In this document: positions 26,744 through 36,685 of the stretch, one piece after another | Layout of the letters: each line of letters starts with the position of its first letter | Numbering within the stretch: the first letter of the stretch is position 1 | NCBI RefSeq assembly: GCF_000284295.1 | Contig: NC_017093.1 | Coordinates: forward strand, 2,542,001 to 2,606,000 | DNA from: Actinoplanes missouriensis 431 | Lineage (GTDB): Bacteria; Actinomycetota; Actinomycetes; Mycobacteriales; Micromonosporaceae | Direction: 5' to 3' | DNA length: 64,000 nucleotides | Made by a program: the position numbers and the translations under genes | Notes under the pieces: model-generated | Seen by the model: the letters and a program-made list of their open reading frames with translations, nothing else | What the model was told of the DNA's origin: nothing | The model's database searches: none

Positions 26744-27685
26744 TCAGCCGGGGAGCGACTCCTGGCCGGGCGGGACGGCGAGCTCGCCGGCGGCCATGCC
26801 GAGGGTGCCGGTGGCGCCGTCGAGCTGGATGCGGTAAGCGATCGGCGGGCCCAGAGCGCCCCAGACCGCTCCGACGATGGTGGCCGTCTTGCTGGTGTGC
26901 GGGCCGGCCAGGACGCGCACCCTCGTTCCCGGGGCGTGGCCGTCGTCGGCGACGACCAGCAGGGCGTCGAGGATCTGCCGGACCCCGTCGAAGGGCGGCG
27001 ACAGCACGAACGGCAGCGTCAGTCGGACGGGTCCCCCGTGCGGTGGATCGAGCGCCTCGGGCGGCGGCGGGGTGGCTGTCAGCTCGGTCGCCACCACGCG
27101 CAGGTGGGGATCGGGGCCGGATGCTGCCGCTGCCAGCGCCTGCGCCAAGCGGGGCCGCAACTCGCTGGTGTCGCCCTCCAGCATGGACCTGGCCTGCCGG
27201 TCAAGCAGGGCGCACACCATGTCCACCGCCGTCTCCTCGCCCATCTCGGCCACCCACGCGACGTCGGCGGGGTCCGGGACCATGGCCGGGAACTCGACGG
27301 CGACCGCGAGGTACAGCATGGTGAGCAGCTCGGGACGGCCCTCGCCGTGGTAGAGCTGGCCGACCCGGCCGCGACCCGGCGGGAAGCGGCCGACGAGATG
27401 CTGGGCCCGGCCCTCCGGCAGGACAGCGGCCCGCCGGGTGTCGGCCAGCCGCTCCGCGAACGAGCGGCGGCCGCGCTCGTCGACCACCCGCTGCCGGACC
27501 GGGTCGCAGGGGTAGATCGTGCGGCCGTGGGAGGCGATCGACTCGCCGGGCTGCAGCCCGAGCTCGGCGATCACGCGAGCGGCCACCGAGTAGGGCACGC
27601 CGGTCCGTGCGGCCTGCTCACGGATGGCTCGTTTGCGGGCGCGGCCGGGGCGTGGATTACGCCGCCGGGGATGGGTGTCGTTCAT
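26744..27685 (-). CDS. Conserved hypothetical actinobacterial protein
   Basis: A 313-residue soluble protein without a recognised fold. The N-terminus is strongly basic (MNDTHPRRRNPRPGRARKR) and continues RAIREQAARTGVPYSVAAR, a segment that occurs in many actinobacterial hypothetical proteins and may bind nucleic acid. The C-terminal part has TRVRVLAGPHTSKTATIVGA, which resembles a KOW-like small beta-barrel strand pair. It is divergent from the NB-ARC regulator gene. The function is unknown. Confidence 0.65.
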   Translation of the reverse strand: MNDTHPRRRNPRPGRARKRAIREQAARTGVPYSVAARVIAELGLQPGESIASHGRTIYPCDPVRQRVVDERGRRSFAERLADTRRAAVLPEGRAQHLVGRFPPGRGRVGQLYHGEGRPELLTMLYLAVAVEFPAMVPDPADVAWVAEMGEETAVDMVCALLDRQARSMLEGDTSELRPRLAQALAAAASGPDPHLRVVATELTATPPPPEALDPPHGGPVRLTLPFVLSPPFDGVRQILDALLVVADDGHAPGTRVRVLAGPHTSKTATIVGAVWGALGPPIAYRIQLDGATGTLGMAAGELAVPPGQESLPG

Positions 27686-27978
27686 GATCGCCTCCGAGGC
27701 AGCCCCACGCCCTGCACACCGACGGCAGCAAGGACCGGAACGCTGAGTCGGTGACTCTTGGCCCGAACGGGCGGCCAGGCGTGGGCGGCCACCCGAAGGC
27801 TCCGGCGGGCGCGCCGCCTGGACTCGACTATAACGCCCGGACGGTGCGCCCCGCGTACACCCGAACCGCGATCAGCGGGGCCCGCCGACGTCGCGGTGGC
27901 GTTCTGCGGGGCGCAGCCCCAAAGGTCCACGGAGCTGAATGTGCTTTCCTACTCGTTCGAGGGCGAAACGGGGGAGCG
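27686..27978. other. Divergent intergenic region without a gene
   Basis: 293 bases between the minus-strand hypothetical gene and the NB-ARC regulator. The regulator frame stays open upstream but lacks family similarity there. On the minus strand TATAGT (27832-27827) is a possible -10 and on the plus strand TATAAC (27829-27834) another. GGGGC-GCA-GCCCC (27910-27922) is a small hairpin. I see nothing else. Confidence 0.4.
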
Positions 27979-30216
27979 GTGTCGGAGTTCGGTGCTCACC
28001 TGCGGGGACTGCGCCAGGCGGCTGGGCTGACGATGGAGCAGCTCGCTGAGGCGTCGGGGGTGAGCGCCCGGGCGATCAGCGACATGGAGCGCGGGCACAG
28101 CCGGGCGCCGCAGGCACGCACGCTCGCGGCGCTGGCGGACGGGCTCGGGCTCGACGCGGCGCAGACCGGCGCGCTGCGGGAGGCCGCGCAGGGACAGCGC
28201 ACGAGCAGCGCCGGCCGGCCACGGATCTGCGAGTTGCCCCGGTCGATCGGGGACTTCGTCGGCCGTACCCCCGAATTGGCTCTTCTGACAGCGCGCGCCG
28301 GCGGCGATGCGACCGGGCCCGCACCGGTCGTGGTCGTCCACGGCCAGGCGGGACTCGGCAAGACCACGCTCGCTCTGCGGGCCGCCGAGGATGTGGCCGG
28401 AGACTTCCCGGACGGGCAGTTCTACCTGGATCTGCGCGGCACCGACCCGGAGCCGGTGGAGGTCGGCGAGGCGTTGCTGCGGCTGCTGCGCGCGATGGAC
28501 GTGAGCCCGCGGCGGATCGCCGAGACCGACGAGGAGCGGTCCAGTCAGCTGCGCGCGGTGCTGCGGGACCGGCGCTGCCTGCTCGTGCTGGACAACGCGG
28601 GCAGCGAGGCGCAGGTGCGGCCGTTGCTGCCCGACGCGGGCGCCGGTTTCACCATCGTGACCAGCCGGCGGGTGCTCGGTGGCCTGGAGGGCGTGCTGCG
28701 GATCGCCCTCGGCCCGCTGCAACCGGCCGAGTCCGCGTCGCTGCTGCGCGGCATCGCCGAGCAGGCCGCGGCACCGAAATCCTGGCACGCGGTCGACGCG
28801 GTGGCGCGGCTCTGCGGGCATCTGCCGCTCGCGCTGCGGATCGCCGGCACCCGGCTCGCGACCCGTCCCACCTGGACCGTGGAGACCCTGCAGGACCGGC
28901 TCGCCGACACCGACCGGCGGCTCGCGACGCTGCAGACCGGCGATCTCGGGGTGGCGGCCGCGTTCGCGCTGTCGCACGCGCAGCTCTCCGCGCCGGCGAA
29001 GGCGCTGTTCCGCAGGCTGGCGCACGTGCCCGGCGTCGACTTCGCGCCGCCGCTGGCGTCGGTGCTCACCGGCACCGGTCTGGACGAGGTGACCGACGGC
29101 CTCGACGAGCTGGTCGAACTGGGCCTGCTGCTGCCCGAGGGCGTCGAGCGGTACCGCTTCCACGACCTGATCCGGCTCTTCGCCGAGCAGCAGCTGCGCA
29201 ACGAGGAATCGGCAGGCGTGCGCAGCGCGACGCACCGCAGCATGGTCGACTGGCTGCTGCAGACGGCGATCGTGGCGGGCCGCTGGTTCGAGCCGGCCTA
29301 CGGCAGGCTGCCCGACGGCTGGGCCGGGCTGGTCCCGCTCGCCACCATGGAGCAGGCCAGCGACTGGCTGCGGGACGAGACCGACAACTGGATCGGCGCG
29401 CTGCGTTCGGCCGCCGCGGACGGCCGTCACCAGTTGGTCGTCGACGTGGCCGAGGCGTTGCACTGGTACTCGGACAAGACGGTGCGCCGCGCGCACTGGT
29501 ACGACGTGTACCGCCTCTCCCGTGCGGCGGCGAGCGCCCTGCCGGATCGGCGCCAGGAGGCCGTGCACATCAACTACCTGTCGTGGGCGGCCACGCACTG
29601 CGCCCGCCGGCCCGACGAGGGCGCCGACGTGGCGATGCAGGGCCACCGGCTCGCCGTCGAGCTCGGTGACGTCAAGGAGCAGGCCTGGGCGCTGCGTTAT
29701 GCCGGTGACGCCTGGCGCAACGGCGGGCAGAGCGAGCGCGCGCTGGGTGCGTACCGGCAGGCTTGCCGGTTGGCCGATCAGGCCGACGACCACGACGGGT
29801 ACGTCCAACTGCGTCCCGCCATCGCGATGATGCTCAACTTCCTCGGCCGGCACGACGAGGCGCTGACCGAGTGCGCGGCAGCGCTGCGGGAGATCGACGC
29901 CCGGCCGGTCGCGCCGCGTCCCGCGCTCAGCGCCCGGATCTGCGCCCACGCGGTCACGGCGCGGGCCCTCGCCGACGCCGGCCGGTGGACCGAGGCGCTG
30001 CACGAGGCGGAACGGGCGATGCCGATGGCGACCGAGTTCGGGTACGGCGGGTACCGCGGCGAGCTGCACCTCACGATGGGCCGCGCCCGGGTCGCGCTGG
30101 GACTGATCGAGCAGGCCCGCCCGGACCTCACCCGGGCGGTGGAGCTGCTCGCCGCCGGCTCGTTCCGCAACGACGAGAAGCTGGCCCGGGCGGCCCTGGC
30201 CGCACTCGACGCCTAA
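27979..30216 (+). CDS. XRE-HTH, NB-ARC and TPR regulator (AfsR-like without SARP domain)
   Basis: A 745-residue signal-transduction ATPase. An N-terminal XRE helix-turn-helix (about 3-60: LRGLRQAAGLTMEQLAEASG, ISDMERGHSRAP) is followed by an NB-ARC domain (Walker A GQAGLGKTT about 120, CLLVLDNA Walker B, IVTSRR sensor, GHLPLALRI GxP motif), then a winged helix and tetratricopeptide-type repeats (about 500-740). Such proteins switch DNA binding with nucleotide state and often control secondary metabolism or development. GTG 27979 is preceded by GGGGAG at 27971-27976. Its stop overlaps the convergent GntR stop. Confidence 0.9.
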   Translation: MSEFGAHLRGLRQAAGLTMEQLAEASGVSARAISDMERGHSRAPQARTLAALADGLGLDAAQTGALREAAQGQRTSSAGRPRICELPRSIGDFVGRTPELALLTARAGGDATGPAPVVVVHGQAGLGKTTLALRAAEDVAGDFPDGQFYLDLRGTDPEPVEVGEALLRLLRAMDVSPRRIAETDEERSSQLRAVLRDRRCLLVLDNAGSEAQVRPLLPDAGAGFTIVTSRRVLGGLEGVLRIALGPLQPAESASLLRGIAEQAAAPKSWHAVDAVARLCGHLPLALRIAGTRLATRPTWTVETLQDRLADTDRRLATLQTGDLGVAAAFALSHAQLSAPAKALFRRLAHVPGVDFAPPLASVLTGTGLDEVTDGLDELVELGLLLPEGVERYRFHDLIRLFAEQQLRNEESAGVRSATHRSMVDWLLQTAIVAGRWFEPAYGRLPDGWAGLVPLATMEQASDWLRDETDNWIGALRSAAADGRHQLVVDVAEALHWYSDKTVRRAHWYDVYRLSRAAASALPDRRQEAVHINYLSWAATHCARRPDEGADVAMQGHRLAVELGDVKEQAWALRYAGDAWRNGGQSERALGAYRQACRLADQADDHDGYVQLRPAIAMMLNFLGRHDEALTECAAALREIDARPVAPRPALSARICAHAVTARALADAGRWTEALHEAERAMPMATEFGYGGYRGELHLTMGRARVALGLIEQARPDLTRAVELLAAGSFRNDEKLARAALAALDA

Positions 30217-31064
30217 ACCGGCCGGTCGAGCCGCCGCCGTATGCCGCTGAAGTGCTCGGTCAGCGCGGCGACCGATTCCGCCACGTCACCGGCGCGGACC
30301 GCGTCGAAGACCCGCCGGTGCCGGGCGGCGATCTCCACGGGCGTCTCGTCGGCTTCGCCGAGCTCGGCGTGCAGCGCGTGGTAGACCTCCCAGAACGCTG
30401 AGAGCAGCTGGATGACGAGCGGATTGCCGAGCGGTTCGTAGAGCAGCTCGTGGAACCGCTTGTCGGTCTCCGGGGTGACGCCGCCGGCCCGGGCCTCGGC
30501 CTCCATCCGCGCCATCACCTCGGCCAGCTCGTCGCCGCCCGGATCCGTCTCGCCGGTGTCGCGCCGGATCACCTCCTGGATCAGGCCGCACTCCAGCACC
30601 TCGCGGATCTGCACGAGATGCCGCAGGTCGTTGCGGCCGGCCTGCAGGGACATCAGGCCGTGGAAGGTGAGCTCGTCGACGAGCGAGACCAGCGACATGG
30701 TCCCGACATACATCCCGAAGCCGTGGCGGATCTCCACGATGCCGACCGCCTGCAGGGCCTTGAGCGCCTCGCGCAGCGAGTTACGGCTGACGTTGATCTC
30801 GTCGAGCAGGTCCAGCTCGGTGGGCATCGGATCGCCGGCGGTCAGCCCGCGCTCGAGGATGAGCTGCTTGATCTGCTGCTGCACCTCTTCGGTGCGGCTC
30901 GGCCGTCGTGCCGTGCCGGCCGCCGGTGGGGTGGCGCGGCGCTTCGCGGGCGGGTTGCCGCGGCCGTCCTGTCCCCGCAGGGAGCGGTTTGCCGAGCTTG
31001 TGGCCGCGCCGGACGAGTCGGGATGCCAATCCTGGTTCACGGTGAGGCGGTGCGGCTTGGTCAC
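30213..31064 (-). CDS. FadR-type GntR family regulator, probably of the sialic acid operon
   Basis: A 283-residue repressor. After an unusual basic, low-complexity N-terminal extension of about 55 residues comes the winged helix (about 60-125: IKQLILERGLTAGDPMPTEL, VSRNSLREALKALQAVGIVE) and a FadR/FCD all-helical ligand domain with metal-binding residues (REVLECGLIQEV, RFHELLYE, ARHRRVFDAVRAGD). The start is GTG 31064, with GGAGGA 6 bases upstream. It diverges from the importer operon, and a palindrome lies between them, so it is the likely NanR-like controller. The effector would be sialic acid or a breakdown product; this is inference. Confidence 0.88.
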   Translation of the reverse strand: MTKPHRLTVNQDWHPDSSGAATSSANRSLRGQDGRGNPPAKRRATPPAAGTARRPSRTEEVQQQIKQLILERGLTAGDPMPTELDLLDEINVSRNSLREALKALQAVGIVEIRHGFGMYVGTMSLVSLVDELTFHGLMSLQAGRNDLRHLVQIREVLECGLIQEVIRRDTGETDPGGDELAEVMARMEAEARAGGVTPETDKRFHELLYEPLGNPLVIQLLSAFWEVYHALHAELGEADETPVEIAARHRRVFDAVRAGDVAESVAALTEHFSGIRRRLDRPV

Positions 31065-31085
31065 GGATCGTCCTCCGGAGCGCTC

Positions 31086-31149
31086 TTGACCCTCTGCGGG
31101 CTCGCTTTTAAGGTACCCCATACACGGTACGTCGGACGTAGGACGTCCT
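31086..31149 (+). promoter_or_regulatory. Promoter and operator of the sialic acid operon
   Basis: TTGACC (31086-31091), 17 bases, then TAAGGT (31109-31114) is a good vegetative promoter on the plus strand. Downstream, AGGACGTCCT (31140-31149) is a perfect ten-base palindrome, preceded by further GACGT copies, and directly followed by an A/T-rich TATAAA. It is a candidate site for the divergent GntR regulator. The ribosome site GAGGAA (31167-31172) precedes ATG 31178. Confidence 0.6.
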
Positions 31150-31177
31150 ATAAATTTATGCGACGTGAGGAAGACTG

Positions 31178-32755
31178 ATGGATAACAAAGGCGTGTCCCG
31201 TCGGAATCTGCTGCGCTACGCCGGCATCCTGAGTGCGGCCACGGCCGTCACCGCCGGCCTGGGCGCGTGCGGGGACGGCTCGTCCTCCACCCCCGACACC
31301 AAGTCCATCGAGGCCACCCTGGCCTTCACCCTGTCCAGCGGCTTCGACCCGATGAACGCGTCGAGCGCGGTCGCCACCACGGTCAACCAGCACGTCTTCG
31401 AGGCCCTCGTCGACCTCGACCCGATCACCCGCGAGCCCTATCCCGCCCTGGCCGCCGCGCTGCCCACCCCCGGCAGTGACGACCTGACCTGGACGGTCAC
31501 CCTGCGCGAGGGAGCAAAATTCTCCGACGGTACGGCGGTGACCGCCGACGACGTGGTGTGGTCCTTCAACCGGGCGCTCGACCCGGCGAACGCCTCGCTG
31601 ATGGCCAGCTTCATCTCCTTCGTCGGCTCGGTGACCGCCAAGGACGCGAAGACCGTCGCGTTCACGCTGAAGAGCCCGTTCAGCCTCTTCCCGCAGCGCA
31701 TCGCCGTCATCAAGATCGTGCCGAAGGCGAAGACCGGCGACGCGGCCGCGAACAAGGCGTTCGACACCGCGCCGATCGGCTCCGGCCCGTTCACCGTGGT
31801 CAGCGCGAACGCCACCGCCGGTGTGGTGATGGGCGTGAACACCCACTACAACGGCCCGCGACCGGCCAAGGTCGAGAAGATCACGCTGCGGACCACGCCG
31901 GACAACACCGCCCGGCTCAACGACCTGCAGGGCGGCTCGTCCCAGGCGATCGAGGCCGTGCCGTACCTCGACGTGAAGTCGGTCGGCGCGGACCGGACCG
32001 TCGATGAGAAGCAGGCCTTCAACCAGCTGTTCCTGATGTTCAACTGCACGGCCGCGCCGTTCGACGACAAGCGGGTGCGCCAGGCGCTGCACTACGCCGT
32101 CGACACCCAGAAACTGATCACCACGGCGCTGCAGGGTTACGCCACCCCGGCCACCAGCTACCTCGACGAGAGCAACGCCGGATACCAGAAGGCCGCGACC
32201 GTGTACGGCTACGACCCGGCGAAGGCGAAGGCGCTGCTCGCCGAGGCCGGCGTCTCGAACCTCTCGTTCGAGCTGGTCACCACGGACACGGCGTTCGTCA
32301 AGGACAGCGCCCCCGTGCTCATCGACGCCTGGAAGGCGATCGGGGTGACCGCCACGCTCAACACCAAGCCCTCGTCGGCGGTCTACGGCACGATCGTGCC
32401 CGGCGCCGGGTTCCGGGTGCTCGCGGCCAGCGGCGACCCGACCGTCTTCGGCCCCGACGTGGACCTGCTGCTGCGGTGGTTCTACCTCAACGAGACCTGG
32501 ACGAAGAACCGGCACCGCTGGGCCGCGTCGCCGGCCTCGAAGCAGTGCGCGCAGCTCGTCGAGGCGGCCGCGAAGACCTCCGGCGCGGAGCAGACCGCCC
32601 TCTGGAAGCAGGCCCTCGACCTGGTCGCCGACGAGGTGCCGCTCTACCCGGTCTTCCACGCCAAGATGATCACCGCCTTCGACCCCGCCAGGATCAAGGA
32701 CTTCGCCGGCGCGTCCACGACCGGCCTCTACTTCCTCGACGCGTCTCGCGCCTGA
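31178..32755 (+). CDS. Oligopeptide-family ABC transporter substrate-binding lipoprotein
   Basis: A 525-residue binding protein of SBP family 5. A Tat signal (SRRNLLRYAGILS) leads to a lipobox LGAC at about residue 31. The mature protein has the family markers TREPYPALAAALP, LREGAKFSDGTAVTADDVVWSFN and DDKRVRQALHYAVD. It is the first gene of an operon ending in nanA/nanK/nanE-type genes, so it most probably binds sialic acid, as in the SatABCD type importers, rather than peptides. Specificity rests on context. Confidence 0.9.
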   Translation: MDNKGVSRRNLLRYAGILSAATAVTAGLGACGDGSSSTPDTKSIEATLAFTLSSGFDPMNASSAVATTVNQHVFEALVDLDPITREPYPALAAALPTPGSDDLTWTVTLREGAKFSDGTAVTADDVVWSFNRALDPANASLMASFISFVGSVTAKDAKTVAFTLKSPFSLFPQRIAVIKIVPKAKTGDAAANKAFDTAPIGSGPFTVVSANATAGVVMGVNTHYNGPRPAKVEKITLRTTPDNTARLNDLQGGSSQAIEAVPYLDVKSVGADRTVDEKQAFNQLFLMFNCTAAPFDDKRVRQALHYAVDTQKLITTALQGYATPATSYLDESNAGYQKAATVYGYDPAKAKALLAEAGVSNLSFELVTTDTAFVKDSAPVLIDAWKAIGVTATLNTKPSSAVYGTIVPGAGFRVLAASGDPTVFGPDVDLLLRWFYLNETWTKNRHRWAASPASKQCAQLVEAAAKTSGAEQTALWKQALDLVADEVPLYPVFHAKMITAFDPARIKDFAGASTTGLYFLDASRA

Positions 32756-32782
32756 TCCCTCGCCGTCCCTGCGGTCCCGTGC

Positions 32783-32806
32783 CACGGCCGTCTCCGGGCG
32801 GCCGTG
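32783..32806 (+). terminator. Intercistronic hairpin after binding-protein gene
   Basis: CACGGCCG (32783-32790) and CGGCCGTG (32799-32806) form a perfect 8-base-pair stem with an 8-base loop in the 75 bases between binding protein and permease. It has no T run. It may stabilise the upstream message or attenuate read-through, giving more binding protein than permease. Confidence 0.55.
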
Positions 32807-32830
32807 CACCGACATGGAAAGGAGCATCGA

Positions 32831-33790
32831 GTGGACGCGTTTCTCGGCATCATCCTGCGCCGGTTGTCCGCGCTCATCCCATTGATGCTCGGCATCATCC
32901 TCTTCATCTTCCTGGTCATGGCGCTGTCACCGAACGACGCCGCCCTCTCGGTACTCGGCGACCAGGCCACCCCGGAGCAGATCGCCGCGTTCAACCAGGT
33001 CAACGGGCTCGATCAGCCGCTGCTGGTCCGCTATGCCGACTACCTGTGGGGGCTGCTGCACGGCGACCTCGGGCAGACGTTCTCGCTGAACGCGCCGATC
33101 ACCGGCATCATCGGCGACGCGCTGCCGGTGACCCTGCAGCTGACCGCGCTCGGCGTCGGCCTGGCCGTGGTGCTGGCCCTGGTCCTCGGCATCACCGGCG
33201 CGCTCTACCGGGACCGCTGGCCGGACCAGGTGATGCGGCTGGTCTCGATGGCCGGCATCTCGATCCCGTCGTTCTGGCTGGCCATCCTGCTGATCCAGCG
33301 ACTGTCCACGATCGGCGGCGGGTCCCTGCCCAGCGGGCACTACGTGGCGCCGTCCGAATCGGTCGGTCAGTGGTTCCAGCACCTGATCCTGCCGGCGATG
33401 GCGCTGGCCGTGCCGACCGGCTGCGCGCTGGCCCGGGTGGTGCGCACCTCGATGGTGGAGGAGCTGGACCGGGACTACGTGCGTACCGCGATCGGCGCCG
33501 GCCTGCCGCCGGTCGTGGTGGTCGGGCGCAACGTGCTGCGCAACGCCCTGCTGACCCCGCTCACCGTCCTCGGGCTGCAGGTCGGCTACCTGATCGGCGG
33601 CGCGGTGATCATCGAAACGATCTTCACGCTGCCCGGCATGGGCACCCAGATCATGAGCGCCGTCCAGCAGAACGACATCGGCCTGGCCCGCGGCGTCGTG
33701 ATCACCATCGCGCTCGGCTTCGTCGTGGTGAACCTCGTCGTCGACCTGCTCTACCTGGCGGCCAACCCCCGCATGCGAGGAGCCCACTGA
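32831..33790 (+). CDS. ABC transporter permease, DppB type
   Basis: A 319-residue permease with six predicted helices. The N-terminal family segment [19 protein letters not shown] is followed by the DppB loop ([19 protein letters not shown]) and the EAA coupling motif ([20 protein letters not shown]). GTG 32831 is preceded by AAAGGAG (32817-32823). It forms the import channel with the permease half of the next gene. Its stop overlaps that start as TGATG. Confidence 0.92.
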   Translation: MDAFLGIILRRLSALIPLMLGIILFIFLVMALSPNDAALSVLGDQATPEQIAAFNQVNGLDQPLLVRYADYLWGLLHGDLGQTFSLNAPITGIIGDALPVTLQLTALGVGLAVVLALVLGITGALYRDRWPDQVMRLVSMAGISIPSFWLAILLIQRLSTIGGGSLPSGHYVAPSESVGQWFQHLILPAMALAVPTGCALARVVRTSMVEELDRDYVRTAIGAGLPPVVVVGRNVLRNALLTPLTVLGLQVGYLIGGAVIIETIFTLPGMGTQIMSAVQQNDIGLARGVVITIALGFVVVNLVVDLLYLAANPRMRGAH

Positions 33791-35706
33791 TGATCGACGC
33801 AATCCGGCGGCTCCCGGTGACCGCCAAGATCTGTCTCGGCTTCCTGCTGCTGGTCGTCGCGGTCGCGATCGCGGCGCCCTGGCTGGTCCGCCACGACCCG
33901 ACCCAGGTCGCCCTCGCCGCCCCGTCGACCGGCCCGAACGGCGACTACTGGTTCGGCGTCGACCGGCTCGGCCGCGACATCTACTCCCGGCTGGTCGCCG
34001 GCACGCCCCGCTCGCTGATCGTCGGGTTCGGCTCGGCCGGTCTGGCGCTGCTGGTCGGCGCGGTCCTCGGGGCCGTCGCCGCGACCAGCCGCAAGGCCGT
34101 CGACGAGACGGTGATGCGGCTGCTGGACATCGTGATGGCGTTCCCGACCATCGTGCTCGCCGCGATCCTGGTCGTCGCGTACGGCAACGACAGCCTCACG
34201 GTCCTGGTCGGCGCGATCGGGTTCGTCCTGATCCCGCAGATCGCCCGCCTGGTCCGCGCCAACGTGGCCGCGCAGTACCAGGAGGACTACGTCGCCGCGG
34301 AACGGGTGATCGGCGCCGGCCGCCGGCACATCCTGCTGCGGCACGTGGCCCGCAACTGCGCCGCCCCGATCCTGGTCTACGCCACCATCATGGTCGCCAA
34401 CGCGATCGTCTTCGAGGCGTCGCTGTCGTTCATCGGCGGCGGGCTGCAGGCCGAGGCGGGTCCGTCGTCGTGGGGCAGCGTCATCGCGTACGGCCAGCAG
34501 CTGCTCGCCAGCGGCGGGTGGTGGGCGACCTTCTTCCCCGGCCTGCTGATCCTGCTGACCGTGCTGTGCCTCAACATCCTGGCCGAGGGCATCTCCGACG
34601 CCTGGGCCGCGCCCGCCACGCGGCGGCGCTCCGGCGCGGGCCCGGCCGACTTCGAGCCGGCCGGCGGCGACGAGCCGGTCACCGCGCTGCCCGGCCTCGG
34701 CGAGGCCGCCGCACGACTGGCGGCCGCCGCGCGGCCGCCGGTCACCGAGGCGCCGATCCTGTCGGTACGCGACCTGCGGGTCGGTTTCGCCGCCAGCCAC
34801 CGCGGTGTGGACATCGTCGACGGCATCAGCTTCGACGTGCGTCCCGGCGAGGTGCTCGGCCTGATCGGCGAGTCCGGCTGCGGCAAGTCGCTGACCGCGC
34901 TCACCGTGATGGGCCTGCAGCCGCGCGGCGCCCGGGTCGGCGGCACGATCGGGTTCGGCGATGCCGACCTGCTCACGATGAGCGCCGCCCAGCGCCGGCA
35001 GGTGATGGGCCGCCGGATCTCGATGATCTACCAGGACGCGCTGTCCGCGCTGAACCCGTCGATGACGGTGCGTGCCCAGCTCAAGCAGGTCATCCGGCGC
35101 GGCGGTGTGCGTACCGCCGAGGAGCTGATGACGCTCGTCGGGCTGGATCCGGGGCGGACGCTTCCGTCGTACCCGCATGAGTTGTCCGGCGGGCAGCGCC
35201 AGCGCGTGGTGATCGCCATGGCGCTGGCCCGCGACCCCGAGCTGGTCGTCGCGGACGAGCCGACCACCGCGCTCGACGTGACAGTGCAGGCCCAGGTGAT
35301 CCAGCTGCTGCTGCGGCTACGCGCCGAGCTCGGCTTCGCCCTGATCCTCGTCTCGCACGACCTGGCCCTGGTCAGCGACGTCTGCGACCGGATCGCCGTG
35401 ATGTACGGCGGCCGCATCGTCGAGGAGGGCCGCACCGCGGACGTGCTCGCCGCGCCGACCCACCACTACACCCGCGGCCTGCTCGGCTCGGTGCTCTCGC
35501 TCGAGGCGCAGGCGCCCCGGCTGGTGCAGATCCGCGGAACCGTGCCGTCACCCGCCGACTTCCCGGCCGGATGCCGGTTCGCCGACCGCTGTCCCCGGGC
35601 CACCCGGGTGTGCGCCGACGAACGGCCCCCGCTGGCCGACGTCAACGGCCACCCGGCGGCCTGCCACCATCCCGCACTGGTTCTCGAGGTGACCCGCCAT
35701 GACTGA
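33790..35706 (+). CDS. Permease-ATPase fusion (DppC-DppD type)
   Basis: A 638-residue fusion of two transporter subunits usually encoded separately. Residues 1-275 are a DppC permease ([22 protein letters not shown] loop [16 protein letters not shown]). A Pro/Ala-rich linker (about 275-320) leads to a DppD ATPase (about 322-638) with Walker A GESGCGKS, signature LSGGQRQRV, Walker [13 protein letters not shown] and the C-terminal oligopeptide-type cysteine motif ([14 protein letters not shown]). The frame remains open upstream of 33790, but ATG 33790 overlaps the dppB stop and fits the family start. Confidence 0.92.
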   Translation: MIDAIRRLPVTAKICLGFLLLVVAVAIAAPWLVRHDPTQVALAAPSTGPNGDYWFGVDRLGRDIYSRLVAGTPRSLIVGFGSAGLALLVGAVLGAVAATSRKAVDETVMRLLDIVMAFPTIVLAAILVVAYGNDSLTVLVGAIGFVLIPQIARLVRANVAAQYQEDYVAAERVIGAGRRHILLRHVARNCAAPILVYATIMVANAIVFEASLSFIGGGLQAEAGPSSWGSVIAYGQQLLASGGWWATFFPGLLILLTVLCLNILAEGISDAWAAPATRRRSGAGPADFEPAGGDEPVTALPGLGEAAARLAAAARPPVTEAPILSVRDLRVGFAASHRGVDIVDGISFDVRPGEVLGLIGESGCGKSLTALTVMGLQPRGARVGGTIGFGDADLLTMSAAQRRQVMGRRISMIYQDALSALNPSMTVRAQLKQVIRRGGVRTAEELMTLVGLDPGRTLPSYPHELSGGQRQRVVIAMALARDPELVVADEPTTALDVTVQAQVIQLLLRLRAELGFALILVSHDLALVSDVCDRIAVMYGGRIVEEGRTADVLAAPTHHYTRGLLGSVLSLEAQAPRLVQIRGTVPSPADFPAGCRFADRCPRATRVCADERPPLADVNGHPAACHHPALVLEVTRHD

Positions 35707-36685
35707 GCCACTGACCGAGCTCACGGGCGTCAGCGTGGAATTCCGCGCGCCCGGCAGCTCGCTGCTCAACCGCGACCGGGTGCACGCGCTCACCGACGTC
35801 GACCTGACCGTCACGGCGGGCGAGACGCTCGGCGTCGTCGGCGAGTCCGGCTGCGGCAAGTCCACCCTGGTCAAGGTCCTGGTCGGGTTGCAACGGCCGG
35901 TCCGCGGCACCGTGCGCCTCGACGGGGAGGACATCTGGGCGCTGAGCGCGGCCCGGCGCCGGCGTCACGTCGGCAGCCGGATCGGCATGGTCTTCCAGGA
36001 CCCGGCCACCTCGCTCAACCGCCGCCTGCCCGTCGAGCAGATCATCGTCGATCCGCTCGACGTGCAGCGCTGGCGCTCGCCGCGGGACCGGCAGGCCCGG
36101 GTCACCGAGCTGATGGACCTGGTCGGCCTGCCGTCCTCGGCCCGCGACGCGCTGCCCAGCCAGATGTCCGGCGGTCAGCGCCAGCGGGTCGCCATCGCTC
36201 GCGCGCTCGCGCTGGAACCGGCCCTGCTGATCGCCGACGAGCCGACCTCGGCGCTCGACGTGTCGGTGCGCGCCCAGATCCTCAACCTGCTGCTCGACCT
36301 GCGGGCGCGGCTCGGACTGGCCATGGTGTTCGTCTCGCACGACCTGCAGACGGTGCGCCGGGTCTCCGACCGGATCGTCACCATGTACCTGGGCCGGGTC
36401 GTCGAGGAGTTGCCCGCCGGGTCGATCCACGAGGGTCGTCACCCGTACACCCGGGCGTTGTTCTCGGCCGCGCCCGGCCTGCTGCATCCGATGCGGCCGA
36501 TCCCGCTGAGCGGCCCGGTCCCGTCCGCGGTGCGGCCGCCGTCCGGCTGCCCGTTCCGGACCCGCTGCTGGCGGGCGGCCGACGACTGCGCGGCGGAAAT
36601 GCCGCCGTACGCCGCCGACGGCCGTTACCGCTGTTTCCACCCCGTCACCACCCCTTCCGATCTGCCCGTTCAGGAGCTCGCATGA
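35699..36685 (+). CDS. ABC transporter ATPase, DppF type
   Basis: A 328-residue ATPase, second motor of the importer. Walker [10 protein letters not shown] (about residue 48), Q-loop VFQDPATSLN, signature [12 protein letters not shown], Walker B LLIADEPTSALD and H-loop FVSHDL are intact. The C-terminal cysteine cluster (CPFRTRCWRAADDC) is of the oligopeptide-type. The start overlaps the previous gene by 8 bases and the stop overlaps the lyase start as ATGA. Confidence 0.93.
   Translation: MTEPLTELTGVSVEFRAPGSSLLNRDRVHALTDVDLTVTAGETLGVVGESGCGKSTLVKVLVGLQRPVRGTVRLDGEDIWALSAARRRRHVGSRIGMVFQDPATSLNRRLPVEQIIVDPLDVQRWRSPRDRQARVTELMDLVGLPSSARDALPSQMSGGQRQRVAIARALALEPALLIADEPTSALDVSVRAQILNLLLDLRARLGLAMVFVSHDLQTVRRVSDRIVTMYLGRVVEELPAGSIHEGRHPYTRALFSAAPGLLHPMRPIPLSGPVPSAVRPPSGCPFRTRCWRAADDCAAEMPPYAADGRYRCFHPVTTPSDLPVQELA

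Noticed and set aside
32476..33789. Upstream extension of the permease-ATPase fusion frame
   Set aside because: It overlaps the binding-protein and dppB genes out of frame; ATG 33790 overlaps the dppB stop and fits the family start.
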